Below, piece after piece: positions 1-7,086 of a stretch of 15,241 nt of DNA (position 1 is the first letter of the stretch; every line of letters begins with the position of its first letter). The notes under the pieces were generated by a model, which saw only the letters and a program-made list of their open reading frames with translations, was not told the origin of the DNA and did no database searches. The DNA is from Devosia equisanguinis (GTDB lineage: Bacteria > Pseudomonadota > Alphaproteobacteria > Rhizobiales > Devosiaceae): assembly GCA_945888565.1 (NCBI GenBank), contig CAMDAL010000051.1:1-15241 (forward strand). Direction: 5' to 3'. Position numbers and translations under genes: made by a program.

Positions 1-126
1 GGCGAGGCGGAATTGCTTGATGAAATAGAAGGTGAACGCAGTGACGCCCTTGGGAGGCTGCGTGTCGCTGGCCAGCGCTACCGGTGCGTAGCGGCTGTCG
101 AACCAGGCAATGACTCGGTTGAGCAT
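1..126 (-). CDS. ABC exporter, N-terminal fragment (runs off left edge)
   Basis: Only the first 42 codons are in the window, starting at the ATG at 126-124 and open to base 1. The residues (MLNRVIAWFDSRY..., then PPKG and an aromatic-rich stretch) parallel the N-terminus of the complete ABC exporter at 475-2334: both have a short amphipathic start ending in WF, then a PPKG motif about 25 residues in, then AF and a hydrophobic run. This suggests a second half-size ABC transporter with a fused membrane domain and ATPase, encoded next to its paralog on the same strand. The start was chosen by that alignment; the frame stays open upstream for at least 14 codons but has no better start. A GAG lies about 6 bases before the ATG, a modest ribosome site. 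No ATPase motif is visible in this fragment, so the call rests on similarity to the neighbour. Confidence 0.72.
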   Translation of the reverse strand, partial: MLNRVIAWFDSRYAPVALASDTQPPKGVTAFTFYFIKQFRLA

Positions 127-163
127 TTTGAACTCATGTTCCGAGCCCGTCTGACGGATTGAG

Positions 164-256
164 TCAGGTTAGGGCTACAGGGGATTGTTTTCGTTTCTCT
201 TTGGCCAGGCCGAGAGCAGCGGGTGCGATGCGGCGCGGGAAGTTACGAGTTTCCAT
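164..256 (-). CDS. candidate small protein or leader peptide, 30 aa
   Basis: A 30-codon open reading frame starts at ATG 256-254 and stops at TGA 166-164. It is preceded by AAGGAGGG with four bases before the ATG, one of the strongest Shine-Dalgarno matches in the window. The product starts METRNFPRRIAPAALG and ends in a basic stretch (KEKRKQ) followed by SPVALT. It has nine Arg/Lys and two Glu, so it is strongly basic, with no clear signal peptide or membrane segment. It ends 37 bases before the start of the partial ABC exporter at 126, so it could be a leader peptide controlling that gene or an independent small protein. I do not recognise the sequence. The ribosome site and tight placement support translation; no homologue was checked. 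Confidence 0.5.
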   Translation of the reverse strand: METRNFPRRIAPAALGLAKEKRKQSPVALT

Positions 257-332
257 TTGTCCCTCCTTGGGATGGTTGGTGGTGTCTTTGGCAGGCACGG
301 CTTAGGCGGTGGAGCACGGCGTGGTCACATCG

Positions 333-457
333 TCTCCCTCCCCCTCGTGGAGAGGGATCAAGGGTGGGGGGCAGCACGCGCCGCCCTACCCCCACCCCAG
401 CTACGCCAAGCCGCTACGCGACTGGCTACGCTACCCTCCCCACAAGGGGGAGGGAGG
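333..457. repeat. intergenic palindromic repeat element
   Basis: This GC-rich element lies between the ABC exporter stop (475) and the small ORF (256). Its ends are inverted copies: TCCCTCCCCCT at 335-345 matches the reverse complement of 445-455 over 11 bases. Inside, GGGTGGGG (362-369) pairs with CCCCACCC (390-397), and CCCTCCCC (434-441) pairs with 447-454. Three copies of GCTACGC occur at 400, 413 and 425. Short CTCCCC/GGGGAG elements of this style are common between genes in Rhizobiales; that assignment is from memory. It could fold in RNA and act as a terminator, a transcript-stabilising structure, or both. The rest of the 127-474 gap holds the small ORF at 164-256 and nothing else I can support. 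Confidence 0.6.
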
Positions 458-474
458 AGAGCCGTCGGCGGTTG

Positions 475-2334
475 TCACTCCGCCGCTTCCTCCAGGATGT
501 CGGGCAGAAACCCACCCGACTGGCGGCTCCACAGGCTGGCATAGGTGCCCCCCTGCTGGATCAGTTCGGCGTGCGAGCCCTGCTCGATGATCTTGCCCTT
601 GTCGAGCACCACGAGCCGGTCCATGGCGGCGATGGTGGAGAGGCGGTGAGCGATGGCGATCACCGTCTTGCCCTCCATAAGCCGCGTCAGTTGGCCCTGG
701 ATCGCCGCCTCGACCTCGCTGTCGAGAGCCGAGGTGGCTTCGTCGAGCACGAGGATCGGGGCGTTCTTGAGCAGCACGCGGGCGATGGCGATGCGCTGGC
801 GCTGCCCGCCCGAGAGCTTCACGCCGCGTTCGCCGACATGGGCGTCAAAGCCTTTGCGCCCCTTGAAGTCGACCAGCCCATCGATGAACAGATCGGCCTC
901 CGCCAGCCTGGCGGCGGCCAGCATCTCCTCCTCGGTCGCATCCGGGCGGCCGTACATGATGTTCTCGCGCACCGAGCGATGCAGCAGCGAGGTATCCTGC
1001 GTGACCACGCCGATCTGCTCGCGCAGCGACTCCTGCTGCACCTTGGCGATGTCGTTGCCATCGATCGAGATCACGCCGCCCTCGCGGTCATAGAACCGCA
1101 GCAGCAGGTTGACGATCGTTGATTTTCCGGCCCCCGAACGGCCGACGAGGCCGATCTTTTCGCCCGGCTTGATCCGCACGTTGAGCTTGTCGATGACGCC
1201 CGACTGCTTGCCGTAGTGGAAGTTCACGTTGTCGAAGGCGATGTCGCCCTTCACCGGGCCGAGGGGCCTGGCGCCCGGAGGGTCGGCGACGACACGCGGC
1301 AGCGAGATCGAGTTGATGCCGTCGCGAACGATGCCGATGTTCTCGAACAGCTGCGACATCTCCCACATCACCCACTGGCTCATGCCCTGGAAGCGCAGCA
1401 CGAGTGCCGTCGCAACGGCGATCGCTCCGGGCGTCATGGCACCATTGAGCCACTGTGTGATGCCGACGGCCATCACGGCGAACAGCAGCAGGTTGTTCAT
1501 CAGCGGGATGACGATCTGCAGCAGCGAAAACATCCGCATCTGCTTGTGCACGGTGCCCATGAACTGATCCATGGCCTCGTGGGCGTAGGCCTCCTCGCGG
1601 TTGGAATGCGAGAACAGCTTCACCGTTGCGATGTTGGTGTAGCTGTCGACGATGCGGCCGGTCATCAGCGAGCGCGCGTCGGCCTGCGCCTCGGCCACCT
1701 TGCCGAGCCGGGGCACGTAGTAGCAGAGCAGCGCGACATAGCCGGCGAGCCAGACGAGGAACGGCACCGCCAGCCACAGGTCGCTCATCGCCGCCAGCAC
1801 CACCGCGCCGGCAAAATAGACGACCACGAACACCGTGACGTCCAGCAGCTTCATCACCACTTCGCGCACCGCCAGCGACGTCTGCATCAGCTTGGCGCCG
1901 ATGCGGCCGGCGAACTCGTCCTGGAAGTAGCTCATCGACTGGCGCAGCAGGTAGCGATGCGCCATCCAGCGGATGCGCTGCGGCAGGTTGCCGATCAGCG
2001 TCTGGTGGATGATCAACGTGTCGGCAATCTGCAGCGCCGGCAGGACCAGCAGCAGCAGGCCCGCCATCAACGCCAGCTTCCACCCCTCATCGGCGAGGAA
2101 CGTCGCCTTGTCGGCGGTGCCGAGCCAGTCGATGATCGAGCCCATGAAGCTGAACAGCATGATCTCGCCCAGCGCCACACCCGCGCCGAGCACCGCCATG
2201 GCGATCAGCCACCGCTTGGCGCCCTGGCAGAAATGCAGGCAGAAGGCCACAAGCCCCTTGGGTGGCTGTGCCGGCTCATCGAGCGGATAAGGCTCCAGCC
2301 GCGTTTCGAACCACTTGAATACCGGGCCGATCAT
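475..2334 (-). CDS. ABC exporter, fused permease and ATPase (half transporter)
   Basis: A 619-residue half-size ABC exporter of the MsbA/MdlB type, expected to dimerise in the inner membrane and pump a substrate outward using ATP. Hydrophobic segments at about 43-70, 86-104, 165-204 and 270-310 form the membrane domain. The ATPase follows: Walker A GRSGAGKST at 398-406, Q-loop Gln446, signature LSGGQ at 507-511, Walker B ILVLDE at 527-532 and switch His563. All key residues are intact. The start is the ATG at 2334-2332, preceded by AAGGAG eight bases upstream; the longer open frame up to 2532 would place a 66-residue low-complexity tail in front and would run through the promoter, so I reject it. 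The substrate cannot be read from the sequence. The SoxR-like box upstream suggests redox-active compounds. Partner of, or paralog to, the exporter beginning at 126. Confidence 0.93.
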   Translation of the reverse strand: MIGPVFKWFETRLEPYPLDEPAQPPKGLVAFCLHFCQGAKRWLIAMAVLGAGVALGEIMLFSFMGSIIDWLGTADKATFLADEGWKLALMAGLLLLVLPALQIADTLIIHQTLIGNLPQRIRWMAHRYLLRQSMSYFQDEFAGRIGAKLMQTSLAVREVVMKLLDVTVFVVVYFAGAVVLAAMSDLWLAVPFLVWLAGYVALLCYYVPRLGKVAEAQADARSLMTGRIVDSYTNIATVKLFSHSNREEAYAHEAMDQFMGTVHKQMRMFSLLQIVIPLMNNLLLFAVMAVGITQWLNGAMTPGAIAVATALVLRFQGMSQWVMWEMSQLFENIGIVRDGINSISLPRVVADPPGARPLGPVKGDIAFDNVNFHYGKQSGVIDKLNVRIKPGEKIGLVGRSGAGKSTIVNLLLRFYDREGGVISIDGNDIAKVQQESLREQIGVVTQDTSLLHRSVRENIMYGRPDATEEEMLAAARLAEADLFIDGLVDFKGRKGFDAHVGERGVKLSGGQRQRIAIARVLLKNAPILVLDEATSALDSEVEAAIQGQLTRLMEGKTVIAIAHRLSTIAAMDRLVVLDKGKIIEQGSHAELIQQGGTYASLWSRQSGGFLPDILEEAAE

Positions 2335-2369
2335 TGAAGACGCTCCTTGGCTCCCGCCTGATTGTCCGA

Positions 2370-2400
2370 CGCCTACGACCTCAAGCACGGTTGAGGTCAA
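2370..2400 (-). promoter_or_regulatory. SoxR/MerR-type promoter of the ABC exporter
   Basis: Read on the minus strand, TTGACC (2400-2395) is followed by a 19-base spacer and TAGGCG (2375-2370). The 18-base dyad CCTCAACCGTGCTTGAGG (2396-2379) begins inside the -35 hexamer and fills the spacer. The unusually long 19-base spacer and a dyad between the hexamers are the hallmark of MerR-family activated promoters. The arms CCTCAA/TTGAGG are those of the SoxR box (enteric consensus CCTCAAGTTAACTTGAGG, as known for soxS). The -10 hexamer is poor, as expected for an activator-dependent promoter. A start point would fall near 2363, about 30 bases before the exporter ATG. No soxR gene lies in the window. 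Confidence 0.68.
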
Positions 2401-2499
2401 GCGCTTCGTCCCCAGGCAGGGCTTACTCTCTTTGTCGTTTTGGATTACGCACACGACACGCTTATGGCGCGGCGGAGGTGCGTGCTGCGACACTGGATT

Positions 2500-2528
2500 T
2501 TGACCGGTCGGCAGCCGCACAGAATACA
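2500..2528 (+). promoter_or_regulatory. candidate sigma-70 promoter of pepN
   Basis: TTGACC at 2500-2505 is separated by 17 bases from AATACA at 2523-2528. Transcription would start near 2535, about 60 bases ahead of the pepN ATG at 2598. The -35 is good (5 of 6) and the -10 is weak (3 of 6). It lies in the 263-base gap between the divergent exporter and pepN, where a pepN promoter is expected. The two promoters in this gap do not overlap, being about 100 bases apart. Confidence 0.42.
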
Positions 2529-2597
2529 GCAACGGCTGGATTCGGCTGTAGCCGCCGTGCCACAGTCAATTAACGAGTTGAAGTTGCGGAGATATTG

Positions 2598-5240
2598 ATG
2601 CGCGACGGGCAAGACGACACCATCTACCTGAAGGACTACGCCCCGACCCCGTATGTGATCGAAAAGGTCGAGCTGGACGTGGCAATTGCGCCCGACACCA
2701 GCCGCGTGCGAACGCTGCTGACCATTTCGCCACGCGAAGGCACCCCTCCCGGGACGCCGTTGATGCTGGATGGCGAAGACTTGAAACTGCTGTCGATCGC
2801 CATCGACGGGCTGCCGCTGGCGCTGACCGCCTACGAGGAAACGCCGACGACGCTCTGCGTGCTCGAGCCGCCGATCAAGCGCTTCGTGCTCGAAACCGAA
2901 GTGCAGGTCGAGCCGGAAAAGAACCTCAAGTTGATGGGCTTCTACCGCTCGTCGGGCACCTGGTGCACCCAGTGTGAGCCCGAGGGCTTCCGCCGCATCA
3001 CCTGGTACTATGACCGGCCGGACGTGCTGGCGCCGTTCCGGGTGAAGATGACGGCCGACAGGACGCTGGCGCCGGTGCTGCTGTCGAACGGCAACCTGGT
3101 CGAAACCGGCGACAGGGGTGACGGACGCCACTTCGCCGTCTGGGAAGACCCGTTCCCGAAGCCCGCTTACCTGTTCGCCATGGTGGCGGGCGATCTTGGC
3201 GCCATCCACGACAGTTTCACCACCGCTTCGGGCCGCAAGGTAGCGCTTGGCATCTACTGCGAGCACAGCAAGGAGGGCGAGTGCGGCTACGCCATGGATT
3301 CGCTCAAGCGCTCCATGGCCTGGGACGAGCGCCGCTTCGGCCGCGAGTACGATCTCGACATCTTCAACATCGTCGCGGTGAGTGACTTCAACTTCGGCGC
3401 GATGGAGAACAAGGGCCTCAACATCTTCAACGACAAGCTGGTGTTCGCCAAGCCCGAGTCGGCCACCGATGCCGACTACGCCTCGATCGAGAGCGTCATC
3501 GCGCACGAGTATTTCCACAACTGGACCGGCGACCGCATAACCTGCCGCGACTGGTTCCAGCTCTGCCTCAAGGAAGGGCTCACGGTCTATCGCGACCAGG
3601 AGTTCTCGATGGACGAGCGGTCGCGCCCGGTGAACCGCATCGAGGATGTGCGGCTGTTGCGCCAGGCGCAGTTCCCCGAGGATGGTGGCCCGCTGGCGCA
3701 CCCGCCGCGGCCGGATCACTACAAGGAAATCAACAACTTCTACACGACGACGATCTACGAGAAGGGCGCCGAGATCGTCCGCATGCTGGCGACGCTACTC
3801 GGCGAAGCCGGCTTCCGCAAGGGCATGGACCTCTATTTCGAGCGCCATGACGGCGACGCGACGACCATCGAGGCCTTCATCAAGGTGTTCGAGGATAGCT
3901 CGGGGCAGGACCTGCAGCAGTTCCAGCAGTGGTACCTGCAGGCCGGCACGCCGGAGGTCACGGTCTCCGACAACTACGACGCTGCGAGCCAGACCTACAC
4001 CCTGACGCTCAGCCAAGAAACCAAGCCGACGCAGGGACAGCCGGACAAGCAGCCCATGGTGCTGCCGGTGAAGTTCGGGCTGATCGGCCCGAACGGCTCA
4101 CCGATGAACTGGGGCGGTGTTTCGGGTGCCGAGTTGCGCGGCGAGGACCTGCTGGTCGTCGACACGGCTTCGGCGACCATCACCTTCACCGGCGTGCCGA
4201 ACCGGCCGGTGCCGTCGCTGTTCCGAGGCTTCTCCGCCCCGGTGAAGCTCAACTCGTCGATCAGCGAAGCCGACCAGCTGTTCCTCGGCCGGCACGATGC
4301 CGACCCATTCAACCGCTGGCAGGCGCTGCAGGATGTGGCCGGCCGGCTGATGATCGATGCGGTGCGCGGCACGCCCTGGACCGCGCCGCAGGCCAGCGCG
4401 CTGGCCGAGGCGCTGGAGGAGACGCTCGGCTCCAAGGAGCTCGACCCGGCTTTCAAGGCGCATGCGCTGAGCCTGCCCAACGAACTGACCATTGCCCGCA
4501 CCATCGGCGAGGACATCGACCCGGACCGCATTCACGCGGTGCGCGGCACGCTGATCCGCGACATCGTCGGCCAGATCGCGCCGGCGCTGGAGCGGGTCTA
4601 CCTCACCAATGACAGCCGCCTCGCCTATTCGCCCGACTTCCAGCAGGCCGGCCGCCGATCGATGAAGAACACGGCGCTCGGATTGCTGGTGCATGCCGGA
4701 GCCGAGGGCGGTGCGAAGCTGGCGCGCGAGCAATACGAGCGGGCGACCAACATGACCGACCGCCTCGCGGCGCTCGGCGCCATTGTCGGCGCCTGGACGA
4801 CAGATGCGAAGCCGTTGCTGGCCGATTTCCGCGCCCGCTTCACCGCCGATCCACTGGTGCTCGACAAGTGGTTGTCGCTAAACGCCCAGTCGCGCGACGC
4901 CGGCACCGTCGATCGGCTCAAGGCGATCCTCGCGGCGCCGGATTTCCCGCGCAACAACCCGAACCGCCTGCGGTCGCTGGCGGCGGTGTTCGGCATGAAC
5001 AACCCGACGCAGTTCGCTCGCGCCGATGGCGAGGGCTTCCGCTTCCTCACGCAGTTCGTTGCCGACGTGGATGGCCGTAACCCGCAGGTTGCGGCTCGGG
5101 TGCTCACAGCCTTCCGCATCTGGCAGAGTTTTGAGCCGACGCGGCGCGAGGCCGCCCGCTCGGCCATGCAGGCGCTCAAGTACGCCGGAAACCTCAGCCG
5201 CAACACGGCGGAGATCCTCGACCGGACGCTCGCGGGGTAG
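2598..5240 (+). CDS. pepN: aminopeptidase N (M1 family zinc metallopeptidase)
   Basis: An 880-residue cytoplasmic aminopeptidase that removes N-terminal residues from peptides in the last steps of protein turnover. The length fits the family (about 870 in E. coli). The exopeptidase motif GAMEN is at 267-271, the zinc site HEYFH at 303-307 with the third ligand Glu326 in KEGLTV, and the catalytic tyrosine is Tyr387 in TTTIYEKGAE. The region after about 440 is the beta-sandwich and helical C-terminal part typical of bacterial PepN. I chose ATG 2598 over the in-frame TTG at 2595 because GGAG at 2588-2591 sits six bases ahead of the ATG. It is divergent from the ABC exporter and followed after 194 bases by a histidine kinase on the same strand; the gap has terminator-like hairpins, so the two are probably not tightly coupled. 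Confidence 0.97.
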   Translation: MRDGQDDTIYLKDYAPTPYVIEKVELDVAIAPDTSRVRTLLTISPREGTPPGTPLMLDGEDLKLLSIAIDGLPLALTAYEETPTTLCVLEPPIKRFVLETEVQVEPEKNLKLMGFYRSSGTWCTQCEPEGFRRITWYYDRPDVLAPFRVKMTADRTLAPVLLSNGNLVETGDRGDGRHFAVWEDPFPKPAYLFAMVAGDLGAIHDSFTTASGRKVALGIYCEHSKEGECGYAMDSLKRSMAWDERRFGREYDLDIFNIVAVSDFNFGAMENKGLNIFNDKLVFAKPESATDADYASIESVIAHEYFHNWTGDRITCRDWFQLCLKEGLTVYRDQEFSMDERSRPVNRIEDVRLLRQAQFPEDGGPLAHPPRPDHYKEINNFYTTTIYEKGAEIVRMLATLLGEAGFRKGMDLYFERHDGDATTIEAFIKVFEDSSGQDLQQFQQWYLQAGTPEVTVSDNYDAASQTYTLTLSQETKPTQGQPDKQPMVLPVKFGLIGPNGSPMNWGGVSGAELRGEDLLVVDTASATITFTGVPNRPVPSLFRGFSAPVKLNSSISEADQLFLGRHDADPFNRWQALQDVAGRLMIDAVRGTPWTAPQASALAEALEETLGSKELDPAFKAHALSLPNELTIARTIGEDIDPDRIHAVRGTLIRDIVGQIAPALERVYLTNDSRLAYSPDFQQAGRRSMKNTALGLLVHAGAEGGAKLAREQYERATNMTDRLAALGAIVGAWTTDAKPLLADFRARFTADPLVLDKWLSLNAQSRDAGTVDRLKAILAAPDFPRNNPNRLRSLAAVFGMNNPTQFARADGEGFRFLTQFVADVDGRNPQVAARVLTAFRIWQSFEPTRREAARSAMQALKYAGNLSRNTAEILDRTLAG

Positions 5241-5249
5241 TTCGGCCGG

Positions 5250-5264
5250 TTAAAAGGTCGTTAC
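5250..5264. promoter_or_regulatory. possible CtrA-like box upstream of the histidine kinase
   Basis: TTAA (5250-5253), seven bases, then TTAC (5261-5264) resembles the CtrA recognition pattern TTAA-N7-TTAA known from Caulobacter and rhizobia, with one mismatch in the second half. It lies 10 bases after the pepN stop and 170 bases before the kinase start. A promoter-like pair TTGGAA (5267-5272), 17 bases, TAAGTG (5290-5295) lies just downstream. Short AT-rich matches can occur by chance in a gap, so this is a weak call. Confidence 0.25.
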
Positions 5265-5300
5265 GGTTGGAAGAATTTTTCTTCGCGCGTAAGTGACTCT

Positions 5301-5341
5301 GCCGACTCGGCTTTTCGGCCCGCGCGCCCAAGGTGCGCGGG
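5301..5341 (+). terminator. terminator-like hairpins after pepN
   Basis: Two hairpins lie in the pepN-kinase gap. The first is small: GCCG/CGGC at 5301-5311 followed directly by TTTT (5312-5315). The second is stronger: 5319-5328 pairs with 5332-5341 over ten base pairs with one G-T wobble and a three-base loop, but no T run follows. A third palindrome, GAAGAA-TTT-TTCTTC (5270-5284), is AT-rich. The rest of the gap (5342-5434) holds the kinase leader and no other feature I can support. Confidence 0.4.
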
Positions 5342-5434
5342 CAGCCCTATTGCTTCAAATCACGAAGCAGATTCAAAGTCCTGTGCAGGGGCAGTGGGTC
5401 CGGGTCGCCCCCAATATATGAGACGGAGAACTTG

Positions 5435-6700
5435 ATGCGGTCGACGGAGCAATCCGGCGCCGGCGGCGGACGATTCCGCGCGCCCGTGCCGGCACAAACG
5501 GTGCAGAGCCCGGTGGGTCTGATGCACCGGCTCAGCGCCGCCATCGCCGCTTTTCGCGCCCCCGTCGCCGCCGCTCCCCAGATTGCCGACACCGACGCCC
5601 TGATCGCCACCCTGCCCTTCGGCGTCGCCTGCTGGAATGCCGACGCGCAGCTCGTCGCCAGCAACGAACGCTTCGCCGAACGCCTGCGCGTGGCGGCCGA
5701 TATGTTGTCGCCCGGCGCCGCCTACCATGAGGTGATCCAGCAGCTCACAGTCGGCGGCTCGATGCAGCCAGTGCGCGAGGACTGGCAAAACCGCCTGCTC
5801 GAGCTGCATCGCGAAGACGGCTCCACTCTGCTGATCGAGGAGCGTCCGCTCGCCACCGGCGGCTTCATCACCCTCGTCATGGACGTCACCGAGAGCCGGC
5901 GCACCAACCAGTTGCTCACTTCGATCCGCGAAGACCAGCGCCAGCTGGCCCGTCGCTTCCACGAGGAAAAAATCCGCGCCGAGGCGGCCAGCCGGGCCAA
6001 GACCAGCTTCCTCGCGCACCTGAGCCACGATATCCGCACCCCGCTCAACCACATCATCGGCTTCGCCGACATGCTGCGCCAGCAGCCCTTCGGACCGCTG
6101 GGCGATGGGCGCTACCTCAACTATGTCGAAGCGGTGAAGGCTTCGGGCGAACGCCTGCTCGGGTTCTTCGCCAACATCCTCGAGCTGGCCGAGCTCGAAG
6201 GCGGCCGCCGCGAGCTGAAGCGCGACCGCTTCACCGCCGACGAGCTGCTGATCACCATCCTCCGTCGCTTCTCGACCCAGGGCCAGCGCGCCGGCATCAC
6301 CATGGGGCTGGGCGGCGCCTGCGAAGCCATCCTCACCGCCGACCGCTTCGCCCTCGAACGCATGGTGGCCAACCTCGTCGAGAACGCCATCCGCTTCACC
6401 CCGCGTGGCGGCAAGGTGACGCTCGCCGCCTATGCTGCCCATGACGGCGTGGTGCTGGAGATCACCGACACCGGCATCGGCATGAGCTCGGAGCGGCTGG
6501 AGTCCCTCTCCCAGCCCTTCGTCTTCGGCGACGCAGCCCTGACGCGCGACCGCGAAGGCGCGGGCCTCGGCGTCGCTATCAGTCGCGCCATCGCGGAGCT
6601 GAGCGGCGGCCGGATGGCGATCGACAGCCGGCAGGGGCTGGGCACGACGGTGGCTGTGTCGCTACCGCTGCTCGCCGAAGAAGAGGCGCGGGCGGCTTAG
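5435..6700 (+). CDS. soluble PAS-like sensor histidine kinase
   Basis: A 421-residue histidine kinase without membrane segments. Order: a low-complexity Ala/Pro-rich N-terminus (1-50); a PAS-like sensor (about 53-152, ending in the VMDVTESRR type junction typical of PAS to kinase linkers); a short coiled linker (155-188); HisKA with phospho-acceptor His198 in LSHDIRTPLNHIIGF; HATPase_c with N-box Asn313/Asn317, G1 DTGIGM at 345-350 and G2 GAGLG at 375-379. The stretch PFGPLGDGRYLNYVEAVKAS after the H-box resembles the PdhS/DivJ group of alphaproteobacterial cell-cycle kinases. Start: ATG 5435 with GGAG six bases ahead; the open frame continues upstream to 5333 but without a ribosome site. No response regulator is adjacent, so it is an orphan kinase here. 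Its stop overlaps the vapC stop by four bases, tail to tail. Confidence 0.92.
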   Translation: MRSTEQSGAGGGRFRAPVPAQTVQSPVGLMHRLSAAIAAFRAPVAAAPQIADTDALIATLPFGVACWNADAQLVASNERFAERLRVAADMLSPGAAYHEVIQQLTVGGSMQPVREDWQNRLLELHREDGSTLLIEERPLATGGFITLVMDVTESRRTNQLLTSIREDQRQLARRFHEEKIRAEAASRAKTSFLAHLSHDIRTPLNHIIGFADMLRQQPFGPLGDGRYLNYVEAVKASGERLLGFFANILELAELEGGRRELKRDRFTADELLITILRRFSTQGQRAGITMGLGGACEAILTADRFALERMVANLVENAIRFTPRGGKVTLAAYAAHDGVVLEITDTGIGMSSERLESLSQPFVFGDAALTRDREGAGLGVAISRAIAELSGGRMAIDSRQGLGTTVAVSLPLLAEEEARAA

Positions 6701-7086
6701 AACACGCGGATCGGACCGGGGTATAGGGCAAGATCGGCATCGACAGTGACCAGTTCGATGCCCTCGACGATGGCCTGAGCCAGCAGCATCCTGTCGAACG
6801 GGTCCCGATGGATCAACGGCAGAGACATCAATGCCACGGTATGCTCACCACGCACCGGCAGCTCAACATACCCTGCACCGACAAGTGCGTTCCGAAGGGC
6901 GCCCGGATGGATGTTGAAGTCCCTTCGACCCTGCGATTGCTTGATTGCAATCTCCCAGATGCTCGCGACGCTGAAATACAGCTCCGTTTCCGGCAGCGCC
7001 ATAAGCGCATCTACGGCGGCAGGCAGTCGTTCACGCTCGTTCTGCGACCACAGAAGGATATGCGTATCGAGAAGAACCCGGCTCAT
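6697..7086 (-). CDS. vapC: VapC-family toxin, PIN-domain ribonuclease
   Basis: A 129-residue PIN-domain protein, the expected size for a VapC toxin, which cleaves RNA (commonly tRNA) when freed from its antitoxin. The acidic metal-binding residues are all visible: Asp7 in LLDTH, Glu45 in SIWEIAIK, Asp95/Asp98 in HRDPFDRM and Asp116/Asp118 in TVDADL. The HRDPFDRMLLAQA motif is typical of the subgroup paired with Phd/YefM antitoxins. It starts at ATG 7086, overlapping the antitoxin stop as ATGA, so translation is coupled. It ends TAA at 6699-6697, overlapping the converging kinase gene. All catalytic acids are present, so it looks intact. Confidence 0.93.
   Translation of the reverse strand: MSRVLLDTHILLWSQNERERLPAAVDALMALPETELYFSVASIWEIAIKQSQGRRDFNIHPGALRNALVGAGYVELPVRGEHTVALMSLPLIHRDPFDRMLLAQAIVEGIELVTVDADLALYPGPIRVF

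Noticed and set aside
151..167. CTGAC/GTCAG inverted repeat near the partial exporter start
   Set aside because: Only five-base arms with a seven-base spacer, overlapping the small ORF stop; likely chance. It does not have the SoxR half-sites.
400..431. Three GCTACGC copies considered as a CRISPR-like or iteron array
   Set aside because: Only three seven-base copies within a larger palindromic element; no spacers, cas genes or replication gene nearby.
223..1122. 299-codon plus-strand open frame at the left side
   Set aside because: It crosses the palindromic repeat and the antisense strand of the exporter ATPase; no ribosome site and no domain.
2335..2532. 66-codon N-terminal extension of the ABC exporter
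   Set aside because: The extension has no similarity to exporters, runs through the SoxR-like promoter, and the ATG at 2334 has a strong Shine-Dalgarno sequence.
2445..3719. 424-codon open frame antisense to pepN
   Set aside because: Composition (many Arg, His, Val, Glu) is that of a reverse-complement shadow in high-GC DNA; pepN on the other strand has intact catalytic motifs.
5333..5434. 34-codon upstream extension of the soluble kinase
   Set aside because: It would read through a ten-base-pair hairpin and has no ribosome site; ATG 5435 has GGAG at proper spacing.
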